Shown one piece after another: positions 1-7,467 of a stretch of DNA of 44,672 nt (positions are counted from its first letter, which is position 1; every line of letters starts with the position of its first letter). Under the pieces are notes generated by a model. It saw only the letters and a list, made by a program, of their open reading frames with translations. It was not told where the DNA came from and did no database searches. The stretch lies in the IMG/VR virus record IMGVR_UViG_3300044951_001417, positions 1-44,672 of that record, one strand, 5' to 3'. A program made the translations under genes and the position numbers. The stretch comes from a virus.

Positions 1-459
1 CAGGAGCTCCAGTTGCTTGTTGTACCTCGCCGCGTGCTCGTATGCCTCGACGTTCCCGTGAATGGGGATGGGCTCCTTCAGGCGCCAGAAGGCCTGATAC
101 CCGCCGCCCGAGAACACGACGCACGTGGGCTTCGGTACGCCAGCAGGGAGACGCGCCGTGACCAGCTGCTTGATCCGCTCCAGTTCGGCCAGCAGATCAC
201 CCGGACCAGCGTCGATGTCCACATGGAGCCAGTGGACGGCCTCGATGTTCTCGCGCTCGGCCTTCTTGTCCTCAGCCTCGATCACCTCACCCACCGAGAA
301 GTAGAGGTTGCGCTGGCCGTTGTTCTGGGCGATCCAGTCAGCCGCGGCGGCCTCATCTGTGAAGGCCTTCGTCTCGATCCCCTTACGATCGGAGGCGATG
401 GCTGTCAGTACCCACACACGGCCCGGATGGAACTTCTTTAGGAAGCCGATCGAGTTCAT
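1..459 (-). CDS. DNA primase / primase-polymerase, AEP type (3' end cut by window edge)
   Basis: The reading frame stays open from an ATG at 459 to base 1 (153 codons), so only the N-terminal part is present. Residues 78-84 read LHVDIDA, with Asp81 and Asp83 placed like the metal-binding hhDhD motif of archaeo-eukaryotic primases, and residues 117-125 read SGGGYQAFW, the second conserved block of RepB-like and D5-associated primases. In such phages the protein primes replication and often carries a helicase domain further on, which cannot be seen here. The start overlaps the stop of the nuclease gene upstream (ATGA), implying translational coupling. It sits at the end of the visible replication operon. 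The family call rests on these two motifs only. Confidence 0.75.
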   Translation of the reverse strand, partial: MNSIGFLKKFHPGRVWVLTAIASDRKGIETKAFTDEAAAADWIAQNNGQRNLYFSVGEVIEAEDKKAERENIEAVHWLHVDIDAGPGDLLAELERIKQLVTARLPAGVPKPTCVVFSGGGYQAFWRLKEPIPIHGNVEAYEHAARYNKQLELL

Positions 460-908
460 AGATCCCTCAGCTGACTGATCTCTTCGGGTGTGAAGGAATA
501 GGGCAGCTGGCGCCGCCGCAGACAGTCTACCAGAGTTGGAACCTCAAGTCCAGTCGAAAAGTAGAGCTCGGCCCGTTCGATGAGCTGAGCTCGGGTCGCA
601 TGGCACACGACCAGAGCGGCGACCGCCCCATCCAGAAGGAGCCATTCCCGCTTGCAGCGCAGCAGGAACCACGACTGCCCACCAGCGCGCCGCCGGCGGA
701 AGTGCCAGACCCGCTGCTGGGGGGTGAAGTGTTCAATCCGGACGACGGTATCGGCCCCAACCGGCCACGAACGCAGCCACTTGAGCTCGATCCAGCCCTC
801 GATGTAGTTGACGTCGGGCGTCCCGGGCAGGACTCGGTTTTCAACGGCCATCGCCCCAATGGGCTTCAGGAGCTTCACCAGCTCCTGCCGCATGTTGGAT
901 TCGCTCAC
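456..908 (-). CDS. VRR-NUC-like PD-(D/E)XK nuclease
   Basis: A 150-residue protein starting at GTG 908, whose start overlaps the dCMP deaminase stop (GTGA). Residues 28-44 contain PGTPDVNYI followed by EGWIELKW, matching the GxPD...ExK core of VRR-NUC and related PD-(D/E)XK nucleases: the Asp of PDV, and the Glu and Lys of IELKW, would be the metal-binding and catalytic residues. Small stand-alone VRR-NUC proteins are common in phage replication modules, where they act as structure-specific or Holliday-junction nucleases. The C-terminal half is unremarkable. The position between deaminase and primase supports a DNA-metabolism role, but the substrate is unknown. Confidence 0.7.
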   Translation of the reverse strand: MSESNMRQELVKLLKPIGAMAVENRVLPGTPDVNYIEGWIELKWLRSWPVGADTVVRIEHFTPQQRVWHFRRRRAGGQSWFLLRCKREWLLLDGAVAALVVCHATRAQLIERAELYFSTGLEVPTLVDCLRRRQLPYSFTPEEISQLRDL

Positions 909-1429
909 CTCGTGGGCACCGTCAGCGTCTCGACGCCGCCCTCCTTCAGCATCTGCTTGGACGTCTCGTCGATGTGGTAGTGGACTCCGGCGCCGACACC
1001 CGGGAACGGGCGGTCCGAGCCGATGATTTTCACGATGCCCGCCTGAATCAGCGCGCGAGCGCAGTCCGCGCAGGGTGTCGGCATGAAGTTCATGAAGGCC
1101 CAGCAGCCCTCTGTCTTCACACCGATGCGTGCGGCGTTGAAGATGGCGTTCCGCTCGGCGTGCTCCACGAACTGGTACTTCAGCGGGCGTGCCCAGCGGA
1201 CCGGGTCGAGAGTGTTGGTCTGGACCAGCTGGAGACGGCCGTGGAACGCCTCGACTTCGATCTGCTCCCGCTCACGCACGCCGCGGGGGAAGCCATTGAA
1301 TCCCATCGAGACGACGGTCATGCTGTTGGGCTCTACGAGGATGCAGCCGACCTTGGTTGAGGGGTCCTTGGACCAGCCAGCAACAGAATCAGCCAGAGCG
1401 ATCATGCGAGTGAACCACTGGTTATTCAC
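905..1429 (-). CDS. deoxycytidylate (dCMP) deaminase
   Basis: A 174-residue zinc-dependent deaminase that converts dCMP to dUMP. The signature is intact: HAE at 90-92 (His90 zinc ligand, Glu92 proton shuttle) and PCADC at 119-123 (Cys120 and Cys123 zinc ligands). The length is normal for the ComE/dCMP deaminase family. The start is GTG 1429, preceded by GAGGAG with 7-nt spacing and overlapping the end of the upstream gene by 8 nt. Its product dUMP feeds thymidylate or hydroxymethyl-dUMP synthesis, which matters because a TS-fold protein and an hmdU-kinase/pyrophosphorylase homologue are encoded in the same operon. Long inserted segments around residues 52-85 are typical of phage and bacterial dCMP deaminases. 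Confidence 0.92.
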   Translation of the reverse strand: MNNQWFTRMIALADSVAGWSKDPSTKVGCILVEPNSMTVVSMGFNGFPRGVREREQIEVEAFHGRLQLVQTNTLDPVRWARPLKYQFVEHAERNAIFNAARIGVKTEGCWAFMNFMPTPCADCARALIQAGIVKIIGSDRPFPGVGAGVHYHIDETSKQMLKEGGVETLTVPTR

Positions 1430-1799
1430 GACGGAACTCCTCGATCAGGGGGAGCGCAGCCAGCACGCCGGCGAGATCGCCGAAGTTGTCGGCCACTTGG
1501 TGCATCATCTCGGCGAACCGCTGGCCTTTCTCGTTGACCAGCAGGATCTTCTTCCCGTGGGCGTACGCGAAGCCCAACTCGAAGGCGAGATTGGCGTAGC
1601 CCGGGTTGGTGACCTGCATGTAGGCGATCACGATGTCGCAGTCCAGCAAGTTGGCGAGGTCCTGCTGCGTGTAGAACTTCGGATCGTGCAGCTTGTGCTG
1701 GCTGGGGTCGAAGACGTCCGCGTCAGGGCGCAGTCGCCTGACCTCGGTCGCAACGATGTCCTGCCAGTCGCCGAAGCCGCCGCAGAGGTAGATCTTCAT
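1422..1799 (-). CDS. nucleoside 2-deoxyribosyltransferase-fold protein (first of two)
   Basis: 125 residues starting with MKIYLCGGF, the beta1/loop typical of nucleoside 2-deoxyribosyltransferase (NDT) and DNPH1-like enzymes. The C-terminal half has a DIVIAYM strand, a likely catalytic Glu in FELGFAYA (the ELGxA motif), and KKILLV, all characteristic of the fold. I chose ATG 1799 because it overlaps the upstream stop as ATGA; an in-frame start at 1814 lies inside the upstream gene. Family members break or transfer N-glycosidic bonds of deoxynucleosides or deoxynucleotides. In this operon the protein probably acts in nucleotide salvage or in making or removing a special nucleotide. The substrate cannot be read from the sequence. 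Confidence 0.75.
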   Translation of the reverse strand: MKIYLCGGFGDWQDIVATEVRRLRPDADVFDPSQHKLHDPKFYTQQDLANLLDCDIVIAYMQVTNPGYANLAFELGFAYAHGKKILLVNEKGQRFAEMMHQVADNFGDLAGVLAALPLIEEFRRE

Positions 1800-2101
1800 T
1801 GGTGCGTTCCCCATTCGCTGTTGATGTACTCCACGAGCGTCTCGAAGAGCAGGGCGCCCTTCGGGTCGTTCATCTCCGCGGAGCGCTCAGCCTTGCGGGT
1901 CAGGAAGTCGCAGATCTCACTGACCACGACGGAGACTCCCTCAGAGATGAGCCTGCTGGTCTCGATGTCGGCATCAGCGCCACGCCAGCCGTCCTTCCAT
2001 GCGGATTCGAGCCCTCCCACGTGCGGGCAGTCCTCCAACAGGACCCGATTGTGCCGAGCCTGCTGCCCGTCGGCGTAGGCGTTTCGGAGGTCGTCGCTCA
2101 T
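1796..2101 (-). CDS. small protein with Rmf/CrpP-like motif
   Basis: A 101-residue protein of no certain function. The N-terminal 45 residues (AYADGQQARHN, then CPHVGGLESAWKDGWRGAD) resemble the short ribosome modulation factor / CrpP-type pattern: Gly and Ala spaced in a helix, a Cys/Pro turn, then an AWxxGW helix. The remainder is helical and charged. Start ATG 2101 overlaps the polymerase stop (ATGA) and the stop overlaps the NDT-like gene (ATGA), so translation is tightly coupled. Rmf binds ribosomes in stationary phase, and small phage proteins with this motif are usually uncharacterised. The Rmf comparison is motif-level inference. Confidence 0.6.
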   Translation of the reverse strand: MSDDLRNAYADGQQARHNRVLLEDCPHVGGLESAWKDGWRGADADIETSRLISEGVSVVVSEICDFLTRKAERSAEMNDPKGALLFETLVEYINSEWGTHQ

Positions 2102-3981
2102 ACCGCTTCTCCCCAGTTTGGGCCCAACTCAATGTCGACCTTCGACGGGACCCGCAGCGGGATGCAGGTCTCCATGATGTCAGCGATCCGGCGGGCCTGT
2201 GCCCGGTCCTGCACACTCGTGCCGATCTCGTCGTGGACTTGGATGTGGATAGGCTCCCCCGCGGCGTCGATCTCCACCATCGCGAGCTTGGTCTGGTCCG
2301 CACTGCTGCCTTGGATCAAGCGGTTGAGGGCCTTGTGCGTCCACTCGTACTGACCCATCACGTTGACCGGGAACCGGCAACGGCGCCCCAGCAGGGTCGT
2401 GATGAAGCCCCTCAGGGCTGCCCGTCGCTCGCAACGTCGCGCCAGCAGCCGCACGAAGGGGACCGCGTTATCGAAGCGGTCGAACAGGGCCTGCCCTTCC
2501 TGTCCAGCGATCAAGTAGGTCGAGCCGTCGGGCCTGCGTGCCGTGGTCGTGGGAAGCCCGAGGTTCTTGGCGAGCTTGCCGCTGCCCATGCCGTAGCAGA
2601 GCCCGAGGAAGATCGTCTTGGCCTTCTTGCGCTCGATCGAGGCCATGTCGGCCATCATCTGGTGGTTGTCCGTGCTCGGATCGTTCCTGTAGGCGTCCGC
2701 GGCCTTCGTCGCCCCACGCAGCTGCGTGAGCTCGGCGAAGTGGATGAGCATCCGGGGCTCCTGCTGCGAGTAGTCGGCCGCAAGCCACAGCTGGCCCGGC
2801 TCGTCCGGCACGTAGATCGAGCGCCACATCTTGGCGAACTCATCCCGGGCAGGCTGTTGCTGCAGGTTTGGATTGCTGCTCGACGTTCGGCCGTAACGGG
2901 CACCGCTCTGATCACCCTGCTCACGTGTGTGCCGCAGCTGGTTGAATGTGCAGTGGATTCGGCCGTTGACCATGTGCGTCTGCACCGACTTGACGAAGGT
3001 GGTCCGCAGCTTGTTCATCTTCTTGCCGCTCAGGACGAGCTCAGCCACTGGATGGTCGATCTGGTGCAGGAAGTCACTGTCGATTTGGACCTGCCCCGTC
3101 GCCGTGCGACGGAAGCGCACCCCGATCTGCTGCAGGACGGCCTCCAGCTTGACCTTCTTGTTCACGTCGCCCACTTTGAACTGGACGCCCGTCCGGCGCG
3201 TGAGCTCCGCGCAGATCAGCCGCTCCTGTTCAAGGGACCACGTCTCAATGTGGGCCAGCTTGGACTGGTCGATCTTCACCCCACGGCGCCGCATCTTGAG
3301 CAGGACCGGCTGCAGGCGGCTTTCGAGGTCGTAGACCCCCCACAGCTTCTCCCGTTCGATCTGCTCCTCCTGTTTCGCGATGATGTCGACAGCCAGCTTC
3401 GCATCGTCCGCTGCGTACTCGCCCACGTAGCGTGCCGGCAGCTTCCACATGTCCTTCTTGGGGTCCAGACCGTAGTCCGCCGCGGCCCGCCGCAGGAGAG
3501 ACTCACTCTTGCCCAGAAAGCCCCAGCGTTTGGCAATCGAGTCGAGGGAGTAGCTGTTGTGCAGCTCGTAGAGGATAGGATCGGCGATCTGGATGTCCCG
3601 GATGTGGCGGACCTGTGGGAACAGCACACGCTCCTCGGCGAGGAAGTCGAGATCGTACTGGAAGTTGGCTCCTACGATCGTCCCGGGGTACTCCTTCGCC
3701 TGTGAGCGCAGGTAGAAGAGGGTCTGGTCGATCGGCAGGTTGTCCCCGCCGAGGTGCCGGATGGGCAGGTAGTAGGGCTCCTGCCCTTCCAAGCAGAAGG
3801 AGACGCCGACGATGTAGCCACCTGTGCGAACGCTCGGGCCCGTCTTCTTCAGGTGCGGGTCGTACGTCTCGATGTCGATGCCGATCCGCTTGGCGCCCTT
3901 CCAGCTCGGCAGATCGTCGAGCCGGGGAGGGCGCCAGTTCGAGTTGGTCTCGAACAGCGGGAGCTGAAGCCCATTATCCAA
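2098..3981 (-). CDS. family A DNA polymerase with 3'-5' exonuclease domain
   Basis: A replicative DNA polymerase of the Pol I/T7 type. I place the start at TTG 3981, which overlaps the upstream TAA and has GGAG 7 nt before it; longer in-frame starts run through the upstream gene. This gives 627 residues. Exonuclease motifs: DIE at 36-38, GANFQYD at 104-110, and Tyr189/Asp193 (YAADD). Polymerase motif A is DYSQQEPR at 403-410, motif B runs from Arg451 and Lys455 to YG at 463-464, and motif C is HDE at 583-585. There is no 5'-3' nuclease domain. The residue aligned with E. coli Phe762 appears to be Leu459. It lies in the nucleotide-metabolism operon. Confidence 0.93.
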   Translation of the reverse strand: MDNGLQLPLFETNSNWRPPRLDDLPSWKGAKRIGIDIETYDPHLKKTGPSVRTGGYIVGVSFCLEGQEPYYLPIRHLGGDNLPIDQTLFYLRSQAKEYPGTIVGANFQYDLDFLAEERVLFPQVRHIRDIQIADPILYELHNSYSLDSIAKRWGFLGKSESLLRRAAADYGLDPKKDMWKLPARYVGEYAADDAKLAVDIIAKQEEQIEREKLWGVYDLESRLQPVLLKMRRRGVKIDQSKLAHIETWSLEQERLICAELTRRTGVQFKVGDVNKKVKLEAVLQQIGVRFRRTATGQVQIDSDFLHQIDHPVAELVLSGKKMNKLRTTFVKSVQTHMVNGRIHCTFNQLRHTREQGDQSGARYGRTSSSNPNLQQQPARDEFAKMWRSIYVPDEPGQLWLAADYSQQEPRMLIHFAELTQLRGATKAADAYRNDPSTDNHQMMADMASIERKKAKTIFLGLCYGMGSGKLAKNLGLPTTTARRPDGSTYLIAGQEGQALFDRFDNAVPFVRLLARRCERRAALRGFITTLLGRRCRFPVNVMGQYEWTHKALNRLIQGSSADQTKLAMVEIDAAGEPIHIQVHDEIGTSVQDRAQARRIADIMETCIPLRVPSKVDIELGPNWGEAV

Positions 3982-4735
3982 GGAAGCGCTCCATCGCGAG
4001 GCGCCAGTCGCCCGCCTTGATGCGGCCCAGCTGCTTGCGCGCCTCATTGGGCTTTTCGTCCACGAGCGCGCCGACTTCCTGCAGGGGAACGAACACGTGG
4101 CGCGTCCACTTGCTCTTGAGGCCCAACGGAGCACTCAGGGCTGCCGTCATCTCCAGATCGGCGTCCAGACCGCGGGGTTTGGCCTCTCCCGTGCTGTAGG
4201 GGTCTCCAGCGCGATCCTGCAGGGAGTTCTGCATCAGCATGCAGACACGCTCTTCCGGGGCACTCAGGTCCATGTGCTGGATCGTGAGCTTCCCGAGCCG
4301 CTTCCTGCTTGCCAGAGCCAGCAGCTCGTGCAGGATCGACAGCTGCAGCCCCAGCTGGCCGGCGACGCCCACCATCGGGTCCGAGTTCGCCACGACAGCA
4401 TACGACTCCAGCCGTCCCTCGTCCGAGATGACCGACCGCATCACGAGGATGGGCGTGCTGAACAGGAACTGGCCGGTCCCCGTCAGGATCTGTTGGGCCA
4501 CCTGCGGGATCCCCGCTTCGGCGGTCCCCAGACTGGCGTAAGCCTGATGCAGCTGCTTGGCCGGGTTCAGCTTGTACCCGGGCCAGAACAGCAGGCGCTC
4601 GTCGGGCTTCTCGAAGGTCACGCTGACCGGCTGCCGGTAGACCAGCTGCCCGTCCTTGCGCTCACCGCGGGCGTACAGGAGATCCAGAATCGCCGGCATG
4701 GCGGTCTGGAGGTTCCGCGCCTTGATCACTTCCAT
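3974..4735 (-). CDS. thymidylate-synthase-fold protein lacking the catalytic cysteine
   Basis: 253 residues; ATG 4735 is chosen because it lies just inside the end of the upstream gene. The order of segments follows the thymidylate synthase fold: P..V.F..PDERLLF (residues 36-50), KLNPAKQL (55-62), then a hydrophobic strand, DEGRLESYAVVANSD (105-119, with the Ser-Asp pair of TS), GLQLSILHELL (129-139), and the GKLTIQH strand (148-154). However, the Pro-Cys-His/Asn active-site segment is missing: the strand reads STPILVM and the only cysteine is Cys165, downstream. The middle of the fold is also shortened. Classical TS or dUMP hydroxymethylase chemistry is therefore unlikely. It may be a structural, regulatory or altered-chemistry partner of the adjacent hmdU-kinase-like gene. 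Confidence 0.65.
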   Translation of the reverse strand: MEVIKARNLQTAMPAILDLLYARGERKDGQLVYRQPVSVTFEKPDERLLFWPGYKLNPAKQLHQAYASLGTAEAGIPQVAQQILTGTGQFLFSTPILVMRSVISDEGRLESYAVVANSDPMVGVAGQLGLQLSILHELLALASRKRLGKLTIQHMDLSAPEERVCMLMQNSLQDRAGDPYSTGEAKPRGLDADLEMTAALSAPLGLKSKWTRHVFVPLQEVGALVDEKPNEARKQLGRIKAGDWRLAMERFLG

Positions 4736-5535
4736 TGGTAGCTCCTCGTCGGCTTGGTGTTGCGGGCCCACACGTAGAAGAGGCTCACGGCCCGCTGTGC
4801 TTCGCTCATCTCCCATGCTGGGTCGATCGAAAGCAGGGCGCGCATCATGCGGACCGCGGCCTGCTGGTCTTGTGGGCGCGTATGGCTCAGCTGTTGACCC
4901 AACAGGATCCCAACTCCCCCGCATGCAGCGGAGGTCGGAGCAGCCCACGTCATGCGATCCTTGGCCTGCAGGAGCCACCCGGTGCGGCCGAGATCGCAGA
5001 CGATCTCGTACGCCAACGTGGGTGTCAGACCCTTGATGAGCTGGAGGGCTTGCCAAGCCTCAGCCATCGACCCTTCAAGCTGACAGACGACGTCCGGACG
5101 CTCAGGGATCTGCTCCATGATCTTCGCGACCGCTGCGAGTGTAGCAGGTCCTTTGTAGAGTGTCCAGCGCGAATTGAACAGCGGGAAAGTCTGCGGCCCG
5201 AGCGCACTGAGCATCATGCCCGTGTCGTACCCCTGCCTGATCATCATCTCCCGCAGGTACTCCCCGGTTTCGACCCTTCCGAAGCACCTGAAGGCGATGA
5301 TCGCCAGCAGGAGCTTCTCGGGGTCCGAGATCCGGTCCCGGACCGCCGCGCGGAACCAGACGGTCGTTGGATCGTCCTCCCGGCGGATGTTCGGGAACCA
5401 GAAATACCGCAGGCGTGGGTCCTCGGTCAGGTGACCCTTCTCGCCGTACTCCTTCTTGGTACGAACGAGCTCCCGCTCTCTCACGAAGCGCTCGAAGCGC
5501 TCCAGCTCAACGATCGTCGTCTGTGCCGGGGTCAT
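4726..5535 (-). CDS. 5-hydroxymethyl-dU DNA kinase / alpha-glutamyl/putrescinyl thymine pyrophosphorylase superfamily protein
   Basis: 269 residues from ATG 5535 (GAGG 9 nt upstream). The N-terminus carries the hallmark of this DNA-base-hypermodification family: FERFVRERELVRTKKEYG (14-31), a LTEDPRLRYF block (36-45) and FPNIRREDD (47-55). A helix-hairpin-helix-like segment follows (IKGLTPTLAYEIVCDLG, 167-183), then a Gly-rich turn AACGGVGILLG (203-213), and a C-terminal EAQRAV...YVWARN block matching the family's last conserved helix. Known members phosphorylate 5-hydroxymethyluracil in DNA or replace the pyrophosphate with an amino group donor, as in phages with putrescinyl- or glutamyl-thymine. 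Which of these activities applies here is not decidable by eye. It overlaps the TS-fold gene downstream. Confidence 0.75.
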   Translation of the reverse strand: MTPAQTTIVELERFERFVRERELVRTKKEYGEKGHLTEDPRLRYFWFPNIRREDDPTTVWFRAAVRDRISDPEKLLLAIIAFRCFGRVETGEYLREMMIRQGYDTGMMLSALGPQTFPLFNSRWTLYKGPATLAAVAKIMEQIPERPDVVCQLEGSMAEAWQALQLIKGLTPTLAYEIVCDLGRTGWLLQAKDRMTWAAPTSAACGGVGILLGQQLSHTRPQDQQAAVRMMRALLSIDPAWEMSEAQRAVSLFYVWARNTKPTRSYQWK

Positions 5536-5740
5536 TGAGAAACACCTCATCCATGTGCTGCAGGACGAAGAGCTTCAGGGCCTCGCACGCACCCAGCAGC
5601 TCGATGTCGTTCAGGTTCATAAAGGAGACACCCGCGTTCGCCACGCCAACCGTCAGCATGATCGCGCCAGTCGCATTTCGCAGGTTGTCCTGCATGCGTG
5701 CTCGCTGCTCCTCGATCTGGAACTGGCGGTCGTCAGGCAT
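5507..5740 (-). CDS. hypothetical small protein between RNR and hmdU-kinase-like gene
   Basis: 77 residues starting at ATG 5740, which shares a base with the RNR stop (TAATG). I do not recognise a family. It has an N-terminal charged helix (EEQRARMQDN), a small-residue hydrophobic stretch AIMLTVGVANAGVSF (26-40) and an acidic C-terminus ending in GTDDDR. The hydrophobic part is too short and polar-flanked to call a membrane segment with confidence. Its last 29 nt overlap the downstream gene. Tight coupling to the ribonucleotide reductase suggests a role in the same nucleotide pathway, but nothing in the sequence shows it. Confidence 0.65.
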   Translation of the reverse strand: MPDDRQFQIEEQRARMQDNLRNATGAIMLTVGVANAGVSFMNLNDIELLGACEALKLFVLQHMDEVFLNDPGTDDDR

Positions 5741-7467
5741 TATTCACACTCCCGACGTCCGGTCTCGCTGTCGATCCGGCAGGAGGATCCTTCCTCGTCC
5801 GTGCTGGTCAGAATGGCGTTCCGCTTGCCGTCGACGTTGAAGACCGTGCAGCCCTTGACGCCCGCCTCCCATGCCTCGAAGAAGACCGACTGGAACGTGT
5901 CCCACGGCATGGCGCCCGTCAGGTTGATCGTCTTGCTGACTGCGCTGTCGGTCCAGCGGGCAGCGCACTTCAGGACGCTCAGGTGCTCGTCCTTCGTCAC
6001 TTCCGCCGCACGCTTCCCGCGGACACCCAACCGATCGAGGCCGTAATCCTGCAGGTGGACTGTCACCGGGCCGTCCGGGCCCCAGTAGACCCTGTCCTGC
6101 TCGTAGGCGAACACAGGTTCAATGCCACTGCTCACGTTGTCAGCGCACAGGGAGATCGTCCCCGTGGGCGCGATCGAGATCAGGTGGCTGTTCCGGATGC
6201 CGTGCCGGCGGATGCCGTGCCGGAGCTCATCGAGGTCTGAGCGTTGCAGGAAGCCGCTCCGCAGGTAGGACTGACTGTCGTAGGCCGGGAAGGGACCCTT
6301 CTCCTCGGAGAGCCACACGCTCGCCCAGTAGGAGGCCATCATGATCGTCTTGAGGATTTTCTCCTGCTCGATCACGAAGTCCGCGGAGCCATAGGGAAGT
6401 CCGAGGGCTTCGAGGGCATTGGCGAGCCCTGTGACACCGAGGCCCATCCTCCGCTTGTTCTTGGCTTCCTTCTCCTGCTCGTAGAGCGGGTACGTGGCCC
6501 TGTCCACGACGTTGTCCATCGCCCGGACCACGTGCGGGATGTCGCGGAGCAGCTGGTCGTAGTCGAACTGAAAGAGGTACCGGTCGAGCGTCGGGCTGAA
6601 GACCCTCTGCTCCTTGTGCAGGTACTGCACGAGGTTGAACGAGCCCAGCAGGCAGGCGCCGTTGGGCGGCAGCGGCTGCTCGCCGCACGGGTTGGTCGCC
6701 GCGATCGTCTCGCAGTAGGCGAGGTTGTTCATGCGGTTGATCGTGTCGATGAACAGGACGCCCGGCTCGGCCCAGTCCCACGCCGAGCGCATGATGCTCT
6801 CCCAGAGGGCTCTCGCTTGGATCGTGCGGTAGACCTGCCCACCGAAGCGCAGATCGAACGGCTGATCGTCCCTCACGGCCCGCATGAACTCATCCGTGAT
6901 CGCGACCGAGACGTTGAAGCCCTCCAGCTGCCCGAGCTTCCTCTTGGCGTGGACGAACTCCTCGATGTCCGGGTGATCGACCCGCATCACGCCCATCTGG
7001 GCCCCACGGCGATGTCCGGAGCTGGAGACGCAGCGGCAGACCGAGTCGAAGATCTGCATGAAGCTCACCGGACCGCTGCTGGTGCTGCGCAGCTTGCGGA
7101 TCATGGCGCCTCTCGGCCGGAGGGTGCTGAAATCGTACCCGATCCCGCCGCCCATGCGCATGGTCTCGGCTGCGCGCGTCGCGCAGTCCATGATCGAGCC
7201 GTGGCCTTGCGTGAAGCTGTCCTCGACCGTCTGGCTCACGAAGCAGTTGTAGGGCGTCACGTTCTTGGTGGAGCCCATCGCGGACTGGATGCGCCCACCG
7301 GGCATGAAGCGCATGTCCAGCAGGATGTCCCGGAAGGCGTGGAAGTGCTCGTCCGAGTCCTTCAGGGCCGAGGCCACGCGGCTCATGGCCTCACGGAAGC
7401 TCTCGCCCTCGCTCCGGTACTTCTCGGCGTGTAGGGCTTCGCAGAAGGGGTTCTGGGGTCCTGTCAT
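5740..7467 (-). CDS. nrdJ: adenosylcobalamin-dependent (class II) ribonucleoside-diphosphate reductase
   Basis: A 575-residue reductase that makes deoxyribonucleotides for phage replication. Cys75 (YNCFV) and Cys272 (GACLLGSFNL) would be the redox pair, and Cys261 and Glu263 in NPCGEQ the thiyl-radical and general-base residues. Other family blocks are GGGIGYDFSTLRP (106-118), APTGTISL, and GCTVFNVDGKR near the end. The C-terminus retains two cysteines (SCRIDSETGRREC) that fit re-reduction by thioredoxin. There is no ATP-cone domain at the N-terminus and no separate small subunit, consistent with class II, so the enzyme depends on B12 from the host. Start ATG 7467 overlaps the helicase stop (ATGA). 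It is short but complete for a phage NrdJ. Confidence 0.93.
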   Translation of the reverse strand: MTGPQNPFCEALHAEKYRSEGESFREAMSRVASALKDSDEHFHAFRDILLDMRFMPGGRIQSAMGSTKNVTPYNCFVSQTVEDSFTQGHGSIMDCATRAAETMRMGGGIGYDFSTLRPRGAMIRKLRSTSSGPVSFMQIFDSVCRCVSSSGHRRGAQMGVMRVDHPDIEEFVHAKRKLGQLEGFNVSVAITDEFMRAVRDDQPFDLRFGGQVYRTIQARALWESIMRSAWDWAEPGVLFIDTINRMNNLAYCETIAATNPCGEQPLPPNGACLLGSFNLVQYLHKEQRVFSPTLDRYLFQFDYDQLLRDIPHVVRAMDNVVDRATYPLYEQEKEAKNKRRMGLGVTGLANALEALGLPYGSADFVIEQEKILKTIMMASYWASVWLSEEKGPFPAYDSQSYLRSGFLQRSDLDELRHGIRRHGIRNSHLISIAPTGTISLCADNVSSGIEPVFAYEQDRVYWGPDGPVTVHLQDYGLDRLGVRGKRAAEVTKDEHLSVLKCAARWTDSAVSKTINLTGAMPWDTFQSVFFEAWEAGVKGCTVFNVDGKRNAILTSTDEEGSSCRIDSETGRRECE

